Shown here: positions 25,480 to 35,649 of the stretch, in pieces
Position numbering within the stretch: the stretch's first letter is position 1
How the letters are laid out: each line of letters opens with the position of its first letter
Assembly: GCA_030248195.1 (NCBI GenBank)
Contig: JASAND010018129.1
Location: 62,001-126,000, forward strand
Direction of reading: 5' to 3'
DNA from: Trissonchulus latispiculum
Lineage: Eukaryota; Nematoda; Enoplea; Enoplida; Ironidae
Length of the DNA stretch: 64,000 bases
Notes under the pieces: generated by a model
Told to the model about the DNA's origin: nothing
Seen by the model: only the letters and a program-made list of their open reading frames with translations
The model's database searches: none
Made by a program: the position numbers and the translations under genes

Positions 25480-25979
25480 CAGTGGCGGATCCAGGGGGAG
25501 GGCCCGGCCCCCCCCTTTGCGATTTGGGCCACTCCCTTTAAGATTCTGGCCCCCCGTCCTAAGTTTTCTTACGGGGGCTATGGCGCCGTTACTTGGGGCT
25601 ATGGGACTATTCCTATGGGGTCGCCACGCGCGGCCATCCGCGCACGCCGTCGGCGTGGTTCTCGTTTGGCACCTTTGACAAAATTCTTTTCGCCAAGGCC
25701 AAAGCAGTTTTAAACCGCGCAAACCGAAAAATTCAATCTGAACATGACATATTGCGAAAAGACTGGACAGACAAAATTGGTTTTATTGATCTCAACAGGA
25801 GTTATAGAACGTTGCATTAGTAGCAGTAGTTCTAAAATCGGGAATCACAACTTAGAACTATCTCTGTACACTGTCGAAAGACGTTTAAAGATCTCAGTGT
25901 TAGCATTCGCAATTCTAGCGTTATCCTGAACCCTTTGAGCTGGGGCCACTCCCTTTACAAAATCCTGGATCCGCCACTG
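25480..25979. mobile_element. hAT-like MITE, 500 bp
   Basis: The ends are perfect inverted copies of CAGTGGCGGATCCAG, a typical hAT terminus. The flanks GTTGGAGC (25472-25479) and GTTGGGGC (25980-25987) form an 8-bp duplication with one difference. A second inner inverted match, GGGCCACTCCCTTTA, lies near both ends. The interior shows no transposase. Confidence 0.85.
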
Positions 25980-26204
25980 GTTGGGGCATAGGTGCGTTGG
26001 GGGGGTTTACAATGTTTTGGCAACATCTGCCAGAAAGTCGGCGTTTTGACGATTCCCCCCTCGAAATTTGCAAACGCCATACGTACGCAAATGTTTTAAA
26101 GCTTTTAGCCATAAATTAGAAATTTATAAATATATAGTTCTAAAAATTAGCGTTAAATTTTAAAATTCTCTTACGTTCGCTGCAAAAAATTTGAAATCAA
26201 AAAC

Positions 26205-26340
26205 AGACTTTTCGCTGACACCCCACCCGAAAATTTTTACCCCACTTTTTTATTTTTCGCTGACACCCCCCCTCAAAAATTTTTACCCCACTTTTTAGTT
26301 TTCGCTGACCCCCCCCTCGAAAATTTTTACCCCCCATTTT
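26205..26340. repeat. Short tandem repeat, about 45-bp unit
   Basis: Three consecutive units of the type TTTTCGCTGACACCCC followed by CGAAAATTTTTACCCC, each ending in an A/T run. It lies within MITE debris. Confidence 0.65.
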
Positions 26341-27650
26341 CATGACCTCATCTTTATTTACCTCACAAATGTGTGAAGTTTTCGACTTTTGACTGGAAAA
26401 CTGATTTTTCGCCAAACAATCCCCCCAAACATAGGTTTGTTCGGGGGGGGGACCCCTCTCCCCAAATCGGCCTTCGGCCGATCCTCCCCTAACAATTTTC
26501 AACCCCCTACCTGAATTTTTGCAAATTTTTAGCCAAAAATTCTAAATTTTTAGAAAATCAGCGAAAAATTACTAAAATTCGCTTAGTTACCTTAAAAATC
26601 GCTAAAAATACCTGAAAATTGAAAAATTATCAGTTTTGTAAAGAAAAACCGATTTTTTGCCGACCCCTCCCCTCGAAAATTTGTCGCCCCTCCCCCCTTT
26701 TTGCCAAACCCCCACCCCCACTTTTTTCGCCAGCCACACCTATGCCCCAAACTCCAGAACCTCCCTTTTTCGCCAGACCCCCCCATGAAGCCCCCCCCAT
26801 AAAAAATTGCCAAGGGAAAACCAGTCACTGCCTAACTACTTTTACCGAACCCCCTCAACCTATGGGTTGGAGTGGCGCACCCAGAGTTTTCTGACAGGGG
26901 GGGCGGCACCAATGTTGAAATTTTACTTTTTAAATTTAGTTATTTCTACACATGTTTTACACGCTTTGATAACAAGCATGTAGTATATAATTGGTTTCAT
27001 TGACGGAGGTAGTTAGATAGAATCAGTCATTCCTAGAAATGTAAACGCAGGGGTCTGGGGGGCGCAGTCCCCCCAGAAGTTGAAAATTTTTTGCATTCTA
27101 GACATGATAGCAGTATTTTCTGACCACTTTTTGCTGTTTCAAAGGATCATAGTTGTCTTCTGACTGGCTCCCTGGTTTTACCAGATAAGGTATTTAACTC
27201 AAACTGATATATTACATTTTACTAAAACTAAACAACGCAACGTAGCTATGATAAAAATAGGAAGAAGCGGGAGTCTGGGGGCGGCGACCCCCAGCTAATA
27301 TATAGCTAGAGCTCTTTTTAAAGATCTACACCAGTTTTAAAATTTTCAGAGCCATTTTGTGATTAGCGGAAGCAAAATTTGACTGACTGAAAGCATTTGT
27401 GTGTGCATTTCTTAAATTGCATTAATGTAAAAAAGAGTACCCTGTGGCAGCGCCGGGGGGGGGGGCGGTGCGGGGCGGTGAAAAATCGGTTTTTCGCTAA
27501 AAAAACTAAAAAATTTTCTTAATTTCCAGCAATTTTTAGCGATTTTTAATTGTAAGGTAATCAAGCGAATTTTAGCAATTTGTCACTTGATTTTTTGATA
27601 ATTTTCGAGTTTTCATCTAAATTTGCAAAAATTCAGGTAAGTTGGCACTT

Positions 27651-28267
27651 ATTTAGATGGGGGGGGGATTTTTTCGCCTTGGTCCCCCCTTACGGTTCGA
27701 AAAAAATTTTTGCCTCCGATTTGGCTGAGAAGTTACCCCTTAGGGTAAATCGAGGTCGCTGATTTCAAAAATCGAATCGAGAGATCTCATCCGATCGATC
27801 GATCGATCAGTAGAACGGATCAAAATTTTTTGTCACCAATTTTCGCGAAAAGTTGCCCCTAGGGTAATTCGGGGGCGCTGATTCCGAATCTGCAGTCGAA
27901 ATTTCATAAAAATCAATCGTTCGCCCGCAAAAATAGATTTTCATCGATTTTTCAAAAATTCGATAATAACTCGATTTTGGCAGCTCGGACCGAAATTTCG
28001 ACTGCAGATTCGGAATCAGCGCCCCCGAATTAACCTAGGGGGCGACTTTTCGCGAACATTGGTGACAAAAAAGTTTTGATCGATTTTGATCGATCGATTC
28101 TACCGATCGCTCCATTGATCCGATCGATCTCTCGATTCGATTTTTGAAATCAGCGACCTCGATTTACCCTAAGGGCAACTTCTCAGCCAAATCGGAGACA
28201 AAAAATTTTTTCGAACCATAAGGGGGGACCCAAGGCGAAAAAAAACGCCTCCCCCCCCCATCTAAAT
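27651..28267. mobile_element. Foldback element with about 255-275-bp arms
   Basis: 27651-27905 and 27992-28267 are imperfect inverted copies, both carrying ATTTAGATGGGGG, CGCCTTGG.TCCCCCCTTA, GATCGATCGAT runs and CGGGGGCGCTGATTCCGAATC. The loop is about 85 bp. The outer flanks belong to the G-run MITE family that fills 26-30 kb, so this may be a palindromic member of that family or an insertion into one. No gene is present. Confidence 0.8.
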
Positions 28268-28365
28268 ATATAAGAGCTGAAAGTTTAGGGGAGGTCGGCC
28301 GAAGGCCGATTTGGTGGCCCATTTGGACTCCTCCATTAGGGGGAGCGGTCCACCCACCCATCAAT

Positions 28366-28607
28366 CATAGGTGTGGCTGGGCAAAAAATCGGGGGGGGGG
28401 GCTTCCGCCGGAGGGGGGGGGGGGGTCCGCCAAATTTCCCAAAAAACCCCTAAATTTTCGATTTTTTTGCCATTTTTGGCCACTTTTTGGCCAAAAATCG
28501 GGGGGGCCTAGCTAAAGTCTGAAAAATCTGGGGGGGGGGGTCGCGAAAATTTGTCAATTTGGTGGGGGGGTCCCCCCCCCCCCCCCCCCCCCCCTAACAC
28601 ACCTATG
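28366..28607. mobile_element. CATAGGTGTG-end MITE, copy 1
   Basis: It begins CATAGGTGTGGCTGG and ends in the inverse CACACCTATG, with long G- and C-runs inside. The flanks do not form a clear 8-bp duplication because another copy abuts six bases away. Membership rests on the shared ends with the copies at 28856 and 29604. Confidence 0.6.
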
Positions 28608-28612
28608 CCCCC

Positions 28613-28832
28613 CATAGGTGTGGCTGAGCAAAACTCTGCGGGGGTTCCGTGGTTTCGACGGAGGAGGGTGGGAGGACCCCCTCTAAATTTTCGATTTTAT
28701 GCCATTTTTGGCCACTTTTGGCCAAAAATCTGGGGGGGGGTAGCAAAAATCTGAAAATCTGGGGGGGGGTCGCCAAAATTTGTCTTTTGGGTGGCGGGGG
28801 GCCCCCACCCCCCCCCCCCCAACACACCTAGG
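28613..28832. mobile_element. CATAGGTGTG-end MITE, copy 2
   Basis: Same family, in the same orientation as copy 1, beginning CATAGGTGTGGCTGAGC and ending AACACACCTAGG, where one base of the terminus has changed. The interior carries the GCCATTTTTGGCCAC block seen in copy 1. Confidence 0.55.
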
Positions 28833-28855
28833 CGGCCCCACCCACCCCCCACCAC

Positions 28856-29302
28856 CATAGGTGTGGCTGGCGAAAAAAGTGGGGGTGGGGGTTTGAAAAA
28901 AAGTAGGGTGGGGGGTTTGGCAAAAAAGGGGGAGGGGTCGAGAAAAAGTCGAATTGCGGGGAAGGGTAAGGAAAATTTTCGAGGGGGGGGGGTCGCTAAA
29001 AATTGGTTTTTCGCTTAAAAAACTGAAAATTTTTCTCAATTTTCCGCAATTTTTAGGGATTTCTAAGGTAATAAGGCGAATTTCAGCAATTTTTCGCTAA
29101 TTTTTTGAAAATTTTAGATTTTTTTGGCTAAAAACTTGCAAAAATGTATATAGGTAGGGGGTTGAAAATTTTTAGGGGGGGGGGGTCGGCCGAAGGCCGA
29201 TTTGGGGGGAGGGATAGAAAAAATTTTTAGGGGGGAGGGTCTGTGACCCATCCATTTTTTTGGGAGGGGTCCCCCCCACCCCCCCCCCCTAACACACCTC
29301 TG
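28856..29302. mobile_element. CATAGGTGTG-end MITE, copy 3, 447 bp
   Basis: It begins CATAGGTGTGGCTGGCG and ends AACACACCTCTG. The flanks CCCACCAC (28848-28855) and CCAACCAC (29303-29310) match at seven of eight bases, supporting a hAT-type insertion. It contains the hairpin TCGGCCGAAGGCCGA, which also occurs near 26467 and 28295 in related copies. Confidence 0.7.
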
Positions 29303-29603
29303 CCAACCACACCTAGCTAAATTTGGATGAAAAATAGTCATTTTTGAAAAAATTTTCTCAAATTTTGGCTTTGATGCTCTTTGAAATGGTGTGAAAACGC
29401 CTAAAACGTCAAAAGCAAGCCTTACTTTGAAGGAAAAAGTTTTAAAAATCAGAAAATTTTTCATCTTTTGGTCATTGTTTGAAATTTCTGAGGTCCACAA
29501 TCTGGGTGGCTTGGGGGGGAGTGGGGACCCCCATCATCACATTTCGGGAGTCGACCACCAAAGTTCCAAGATTTATATACACCACACCCACTCCACTCCC
29601 GAG

Positions 29604-29839
29604 CATAGGTGTGTTACGGGGGGGGGGTGGGGGGGGGGGCCGGGGACCCCCACCAAAATGACAAATTTTGGCGACCCCCCCCCCAAAATCTGGTCCCCAG
29701 ATTTTCGGATTTTTGCTACCCCCCCCCCCCCGATTTTTGGCCAAAACGTGGCCAAAAATGCATAAAATCGAAAATTTAGGGGGGTAACCCCACCCTCCGT
29801 CGGAACCCCCCCCAGATTTTTTGGCCAGCCACACCTATG
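29604..29839. mobile_element. CATAGGTGTG-end MITE, copy 4, 236 bp
   Basis: It begins CATAGGTGTGTTACGGGG and ends GCCAGCCACACCTATG. The 8-bp duplication CTCCCGAG is perfect (29596-29603 and 29840-29847). This is the copy that best defines the family as hAT-like. Confidence 0.88.
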
Positions 29840-29891
29840 CTCCCGAGACCCAAAGCCAAAGTTCCAGGGAAACTATATATATACGTATACA

Positions 29892-30638
29892 CATAGGTGT
29901 AATTGGGGGGGGGGGGTTGGGGGGGTTACCCCCCCCAGCCATTTTTTCAGCCCCCCCCCCAGAAATTTGTGGGGGCCCCCTTGGCAAAAGTTTTAGGACG
30001 GGCGGGAAGGAAACAGATAACTAATTTTATGGGGGGTTAACGAAGGGAACAAGGGTCACACATTGACCCTCCAGAAACCAGTCCCCCCCCCCCCAACATT
30101 TTTTGGGAATTTTGTGTCAAAATAATCGCACTCAAATATCGAAATACGAATAACGATCCGCCACGGATAACCCCCCCAGCCAGAATTGGGGGGGGGGGGG
30201 GGGGGGGGGGGTAGTCGCGCCGAAGGCGCGAAAATTGGGCACAAATTGGGCATTTTTAGGGCAAATTTTGTAAAATTTTTCAAAAAAGTCCAAATTTTTG
30301 GCTTCACTTGTTTATTATCGCGAGAAATACACGTTTATAACGGTTTTATGGTCTTCTAGACTCAATATAGACCTTATTCTGGACTCAGAAACATGTTGGC
30401 AATAAAGTTTTCGAGTTTAAAAACACTGTCTAATGTTAAAATTACTTAATGATTTCATGTTTTTCGGCATTAGCAATGGCTGAAAATGCGATTTTTGACA
30501 TAAAAATAGAAAAAATTTTTTGGGGAAGGTTTGGGGGGGGGTCGTGGGGGGGGGTTTGGGGGGGGTCTAAAAAGGGCCCCCCCCCCCAAAATTCCGGGGG
30601 AGGGGGCCCCCCCAACCCAAATCCCCGTTACACCTATG
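29892..30638. mobile_element. CATAGGTGT-end hAT-like element, 747 bp
   Basis: It begins CATAGGTGTAATTGGGG and ends CCCCGTTACACCTATG, with the perfect 8-bp duplication CGTATACA (29884-29891 and 30639-30646). The right duplication is followed immediately by the terminal TGTCG of the Ginger-like transposon. This element therefore hit the sequence just outside that transposon's left end. It contains G/C homopolymer tracts and no transposase. Confidence 0.88.
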
Positions 30639-31559
30639 CGTATACATGTCGTAGGTAAACGCCCTATACCGGAAAATTGCCAATTTCCCTAAGACTTGCT
30701 AGGGAAAATGCAAACGACCAGTTTCTCTGGAGAATGCGGTTATAGCCGGTTTCTCTGCAGGGAAAAGTCTAACAGTGCAGACTATATATATTTATTTTAC
30801 AGTACGTATTACAAGACGCATGTGTAATGAATTGAGTAATTACTTTGGCTCCTCAAAGTCGTGTTTCGAATTGACCTTACAACCTTTGACCTTTGAGTTA
30901 ATTAACTATATATACCATTGCATGGTTACGTTTAAATTTTGTACAGTTGTCTTGAAATAACACTATAATAATCCTCTATTTTTGGTACTTTCTGGTATTT
31001 TACGTGTATAATCTAATAGTATGTGATGTTGTTAGTGCATAGGTTTTGAATAGAATCTTTTAATTTAAATTTTTAAAGCTAGTTATTTAATTTACTTCTT
31101 TTTTCAATTTTTCACTTGCAAACGAATAAATTTCGTTGCTTTATAATATCATAACAATGACAAACGACATTGTAGAATCCTTTAAAAATTATCAATTATG
31201 TAAACTGTGAATTATAAATCAGTTAAACACTTGCATCCGTAAATTATTATTAATTGTATAAAAAAATTATCCTACGTTATCATAATTTTGTTGGTGCACA
31301 CAAGTAAATTTTGAATCCTTTAAATTTTAATAAACTTAAATCAAAATGAATCTAAATAAATTATGTGAAAATTATACAGATTAATTACGTAAAATTTACT
31401 ACTTTCAATTTGTTTGTTTTTGAAGTTTGCAGAATGGATTTTTACGAAGATCTGAAGTTAAATAAGAAATACGATTTCCCATCCGCATCCACATTTGAGC
31501 TAATGATTCACACTTTGAAGCTTAAACCTGGCGAAAAGAGCGACAAAGTCGCTGCTTAA

Positions 31560-32480
31560 GGGGGCGCTTGCATTATCGGGATTATAGATATAAACTTTAG
31601 ACCGATAGCTCAATTTTAAAGAAATCCCAACAAAACTTGCTTTGGTTGGCGGGGCATCTTTTGACAAAATTTCGGCAACGGAGACCACGTGCTTGGATAG
31701 CTACCGGCATGGCTGAAAATTTCGAAATTTTATTCAAGCTACAAACGACAACGTCAAATGCACTAGGTGAAAGAGCATAAAAATCCCGTTACAACGATGT
31801 GCATATCTCTCCTGTACATGGTTGCAATCAAAAGTTACAGGCGGTTGAATATATAACAAAGTTAGGTATACCATTCCCAACGCGAATGCCAATATAAAAA
31901 CAAATCGTTCGGAAATGAATTCAACAGGGCTTTTCACGTTACTTTTGTGTTGGATTTGTTTATTATTTTATAAAATACACAGTGCGACTAATATTAAAAG
32001 CATAATATTTGCGAAAAACTGAAGTGATTAGTGCGAAAACTTTCATTTTGATTTTCTCATAAATGCTGCGACGAAACTCGCTTAGATTTTGCATGAACGT
32101 TTATTTGACGGGTACGCAGGGGCAATTATTTTAGGTTTTGTTTAAATCGTATATTCCGTGAGATATTGACTTTCAAAGTTTTTGAATATTCATAAAATAC
32201 TCAAAACTGCATAAATCGAAAAACTGAAAAAATTGCCCCTGCGTTATGTTCATTTACGCATTTGTGCCACATTTGAGCTAATTTCATTCAGCCGTTAATG
32301 AGTGACAGCGTTTTGAAAATTTCAGCTTATCCCTCTTGTGTAAGTCGCAAGCCAAGCACTGGATTGTTCAAATTCTCCATATTGTTAGCATTTAGCACAA
32401 GCTACCTATGCTGAAAGTTTGAAATAGGTTCGTTGGAAAATAAACTCAGGAGAACCGTTCCCGGTAATGCAAGCGCCCCC
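31560..32480. mobile_element. TTAA-target MITE, 921 bp, piggyBac-like
   Basis: It is flanked by TTAA on both sides (31556-31559 and 32481-32484). The ends are inverted copies of GGGGGCGCTTGCATTATCGG with one difference. TTAA duplication is the signature of piggyBac elements. It has no transposase. It sits inside the first coding exon of the Ginger-type gene. Part of its interior (about 32100-32400) recurs inverted at about 43800-44075. Confidence 0.85.
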
Positions 32481-32595
32481 TTAAGAAAAAAAGCGGATCA
32501 AGGATTCCTTTGTTATTCCACTTTCCGATGGCACCGAGATTATCCAGTCCCAGCTTACGAAGAAACCGCTGCTGTGCAGGGAAAGTGCGATGCTG

Positions 32596-33144
32596 GTAAG
32601 TCTAAGTAATTATTATCATCTTCGATGTAGCTCATTTTCGAATACATGATTCAGTGTAATTAGGAATTCACCGGGGTCTAAGCTTGGGACTAATTTTATT
32701 TACCGAAATTTTGCAATTTGAACGAGCAAAGGTAATGTAAACAACAAATTTCTCACAAGTTTGAATTAAGTTGAAATTTTTCGAAAATTCGGGGTTTCGA
32801 ATGCCCAAAAGTGCAGTGGGAACCGAAAATAAATATGCTATTAAATATACGTATTATTGCTGATTAGTAATGTTCACTGAGCAAAATTTCAGCTCCGGTT
32901 GAGCAAACCCACGTAAACAACATTCTCCCCTTCCAAACATCGCCCCTCCCCCAAAAATGGCCCCGCCCAAAACAGTGGGTGCCCATCTTGGTCCCAAAAC
33001 CAAATTTTGCGCTAAAAAATCACCAGAAGACCATAGTTACAACTGTTTATTTTTGCACTAAAAATTTTTCAGTGAATATTTTCGGACTTTTAGTGGTGCA
33101 CGGCTTCCTTAATTTCTTTCTTTCTTATGTAATTTTGTTTTTAG
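32596..33144 (+). other. Probable intron of the Ginger-type gene
   Basis: It begins GTAAGTCTAAG and ends TTTTGTTTTTAG. The flanking reading frames join in phase between the LCRESAML segment and the ILQQHHDNSGH zinc-binding segment. Stops fill the interval in the coding frame. Confidence 0.7.
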
Positions 33145-33858
33145 ATCCTCCAACAGCACCACGACAATTCTGGACATCCTGGACGGGATACTGTGATCAG
33201 AACTATTCATGACACCTACCACAACATCCCCCACGTCGTTGTATCCAAATATCTCAAACTCTGCAGCATCTGTAACTCACGTGCGGCTATCCCAAAGCCA
33301 GTTGCAGGAAAGACCATTCTCTCGAAAGGAGTCAGGCCGACTTAATCGATCTGAAGAATACTCCAGACGGGCGTCAAAAATGGATTCTTCAGGTGAAAGA
33401 TCATTTCTCCAAGTTTATTTGGACTTTCCCTTTGGAGACCAAAGAATGTAAACCCGTATCAGATCACATTCGCGCCATCTTTCTTTCATTTGGCCCTTGT
33501 CGGATCTTGCAGACGGATAATGGTGCTGAGTTTCGAGGGCACCATTTGACCGACATGCTTAAAGAATTTCCTACTGTTCGCTTATGCCATTCCAGACCCC
33601 TCCATCCTCAGTCTCAGGGTTTGATTGAAAGAGCAAACCACACTTTGGAAGACCGCATTGGTGCATGGATTCAACAAAACGGAAGTACCGACGGTTGGTC
33701 ACGCGCCCTAGCCAAGCTAACCTTTGACATCAACCGTTCCTACTGTCGTGTCACTGGCACCACGCCTTTTGAGATTATGTTCGGCAGAAAAGCGAGAGAT
33801 CCTGCAGCTCCTGTCATTGATGACCAACTGGCCAACGAAGACAATACTGAGGCATCAT

Positions 33859-34020
33859 TTAAAGAGGCAGAAGAGGAAGAAGAAAAGGAAAAAGAAGAAG
33901 ACGAAGAAGAAAAGGAAGAAGAAGAAGAAAAGGAAGAAGAAGAAGAAAATGAAGAGTAAAAAGAAAAAGAAGAAGAAGACGAAAAAGAAAAAGAAGGAAT
34001 GGAAAAAGAACAAGAAGAGA
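33859..34020 (+). repeat. GAA-rich low-complexity tract
   Basis: Purine-only GAA/AAAGAA repeats inside the integrase gene encode a long Glu/Lys stretch. An in-frame TAA at 33957 splits the otherwise continuous frame here. Such tracts mutate easily, so the stop may be recent or a sequencing error. Confidence 0.85.
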
Positions 34021-35231
34021 AGGAAAATGAAGATCAGCATCCCAGTGGGCAGCCTTGGTTGCTATACATGCGAAATCCTCCAGCTGTCATCGCCCTAGGA
34101 ATAAGGTGCCAGCAACTTTCTGTCCATGGTTCTCCTGTGAAGCAGGATGAAATTCCTTTCCAGGTGCTTCATGTCCTCACTGACCATCCGCCGTCCTGTG
34201 GGCCGTTCGATGAGCCGATCACCAGTGGTTCCTTTGTCAAATGTAAACAGCAAGAAGCCACTAGTAAGCTTGGCAACACCATTGAATCGGTAAAGAATAG
34301 AATCCCTGCCTTCCTACGGTACCTTCACGATCGAGACAGTCAAGGAAGACAATATCTTGCAAAGAGAAAATCGACACCTCATTCCAATATTACTGTGGGT
34401 AGCAGTGTTGCCGTGAAGATTCCTCGTGTTGACAGGTCCAATGTGGATCAGAAAAATTTGGTCGCTAAGGTTGTCGAAAGAAAATGTGATATCGTGAGAC
34501 TTCAGACTGGAGCAGGTGTAATTGAAAGTGGTTTTCATGTTGATAATTGTTATCCTTGTAGCAGCGTTCAGGTTTATCCTAATGCTGCCGAAGCGTCCAC
34601 TGTATCAGTTGTAACTGCGTTTCGCAGCGTAACCAGTTATAGCAAAGCAGGTTGTGTGTGTAATTGCAAGGGCGGGTGTTCTACCAAATTGTGTAAATGT
34701 ATGAAGAATGGTGCAAGTTGCAATAGCAAATGTCATAAGGGTATTACTTGTAAAAATAAGTGTTGATTAGATTTATAACAGTATAATGTTCGTTGTATTT
34801 ATGTAGTGAATCGGTTGCAGACGTAACATTACAATGATTGATTAAACGTTGAAATTTTCAATAAACCATTTGAATTTGAACGATTAGAATTTGTCAGTAG
34901 GTAAGCTTTGATTTGGGTAATAACAAGAGTTATTTAAACAAACATTAATGCGCAGATGTAAACATTGTTCACAGCTTTTCAAAATATTTACAGAAACCAC
35001 CGTTTGAGTTTTTCCTGCAGTGAAACTGGCTATAACTGCTTTCCCTGCAGAGAAACTGGCTATAACCGCATTCTCCAGAGAAACTGGTCGTTTGCATTTT
35101 CCCTAGCAAGTCTTAAGGAAATTGGCAATTTTCCGGTATAGGGCGTTTACCTACGACATATATATGTTGGGGGAGGCTCCAGTTTTGTTTGGGGCATAGG
35201 TCTAGGTGTAACGGGGATTTGGGCTGGGAGG

Positions 35232-35649
35232 CATAGATGTGTTTGGGGGGGGGGTGGGAGGACCCCTCCCCCCAAATGGAGGGGTCGCCAACCCCCACCC
35301 TAAAAATTTTTTCCTACCCCTCCCCCCAAATCGATTGTTTCAGACCCCTCCGGCCCTCCCCCCTAAAAATTTTCAAACCCCCACCTAAATTTTTGAAAAT
35401 TTTTAGCTAAAAATTCGAAATTTTTCCAAAGAATTCCAAAAATTAGCGAAAAATTGCTAGAATTCGCTTATTTAAGCTAAAAATCGTCAAAGTTTTTCAA
35501 TTTTTTAACGAAGATTATTTTCGAAATTTTTCTTACCCCTCCCCCCAAATCGACTTTTTGCAACCCCCCCTCCCCCTTTTTTTGCCAAACCCCCCTCCCT
35601 ACTTTTTTTTGAACCCCCACCCCCACTTTTTTCGCCAGCCACACCTATG
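35232..35649. mobile_element. CATAGRTGTG-end MITE, copy right of the Ginger element
   Basis: It starts CATAGATGTGTTTGGGG and ends GCCAGCCACACCTATG, matching the family at 28-30 kb. The flanks CTGGGAGG and TTGGGGGG agree at six of eight bases. A partial end of another copy (CATAGGTCTAGGTGTAAC) lies just left, at 35195. Confidence 0.6.

Larger units (their letters stand above)
31434..34766 (+). pseudogene. Ginger-type integrase/transposase gene, broken
   Basis: The reading starts at ATG 31434, just after a splice-acceptor-like TTTGCAG, continues to 31555, resumes after a MITE at 32485 and runs to 32595, where GTAAGT begins an intron ending in TTTTTAG at 33144. Exon 2 carries an integrase-type zinc site (HHDNSGH...LCSIC, about 33157-33270), then a DDE core: D in KDHFSKF, D in LQTDNGAEF and E in QGLIERANHT. 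It ends with a NCYPCS block like the GPY/F module and a C-terminal Cys-rich CXC-like segment (GCVCNCKGGCSTKLCKCMKNG). Between core and tail is a GAA-coded Glu/Lys tract. Damage: an in-frame TAA at the MITE target, a frame change near 33320-33335 and an in-frame TAA at 33957. The protein would normally cut and join the transposon ends in the nucleus. KRBA2/SCAND3-like host proteins share this architecture. Confidence 0.8.
30647..35158 (+). mobile_element. Ginger-like DNA transposon, 4.5 kb
   Basis: The ends are inverted copies about 119 bp long (30647-30765 and 35040-35158), starting TGTCGTAGGTAAACGCCCTA and differing at only a few bases. The TGT..ACA termini, long TIRs and an internal integrase-type DDE gene are the known hallmarks of Ginger elements, DNA transposons related to LTR-retroelement integrases. 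The 4-bp flanks are TACA and TATA, so a target duplication is only approximate. Beside the right TIR the unit GAAACTGGCTATAAC is repeated. The gene inside is interrupted by a MITE, a stop and a frame change, so this copy is probably inactive. Confidence 0.85.

Noticed and set aside
25987..26744. CATAGGTGCG...CACACCTATG pair as one insertion
   Set aside because: The flanks GGTTGGGG and CCCCAAAC are not a direct duplication, and the left end overlaps the target copy of the neighbouring hAT-like MITE.
26197..30310. Many Gly/Pro-rich open frames
   Set aside because: They are translations of G- and C-runs in MITEs.
33855..34040. Phe/Leu-rich minus-strand frame
   Set aside because: Reverse reading of the GAA tract in the integrase gene.
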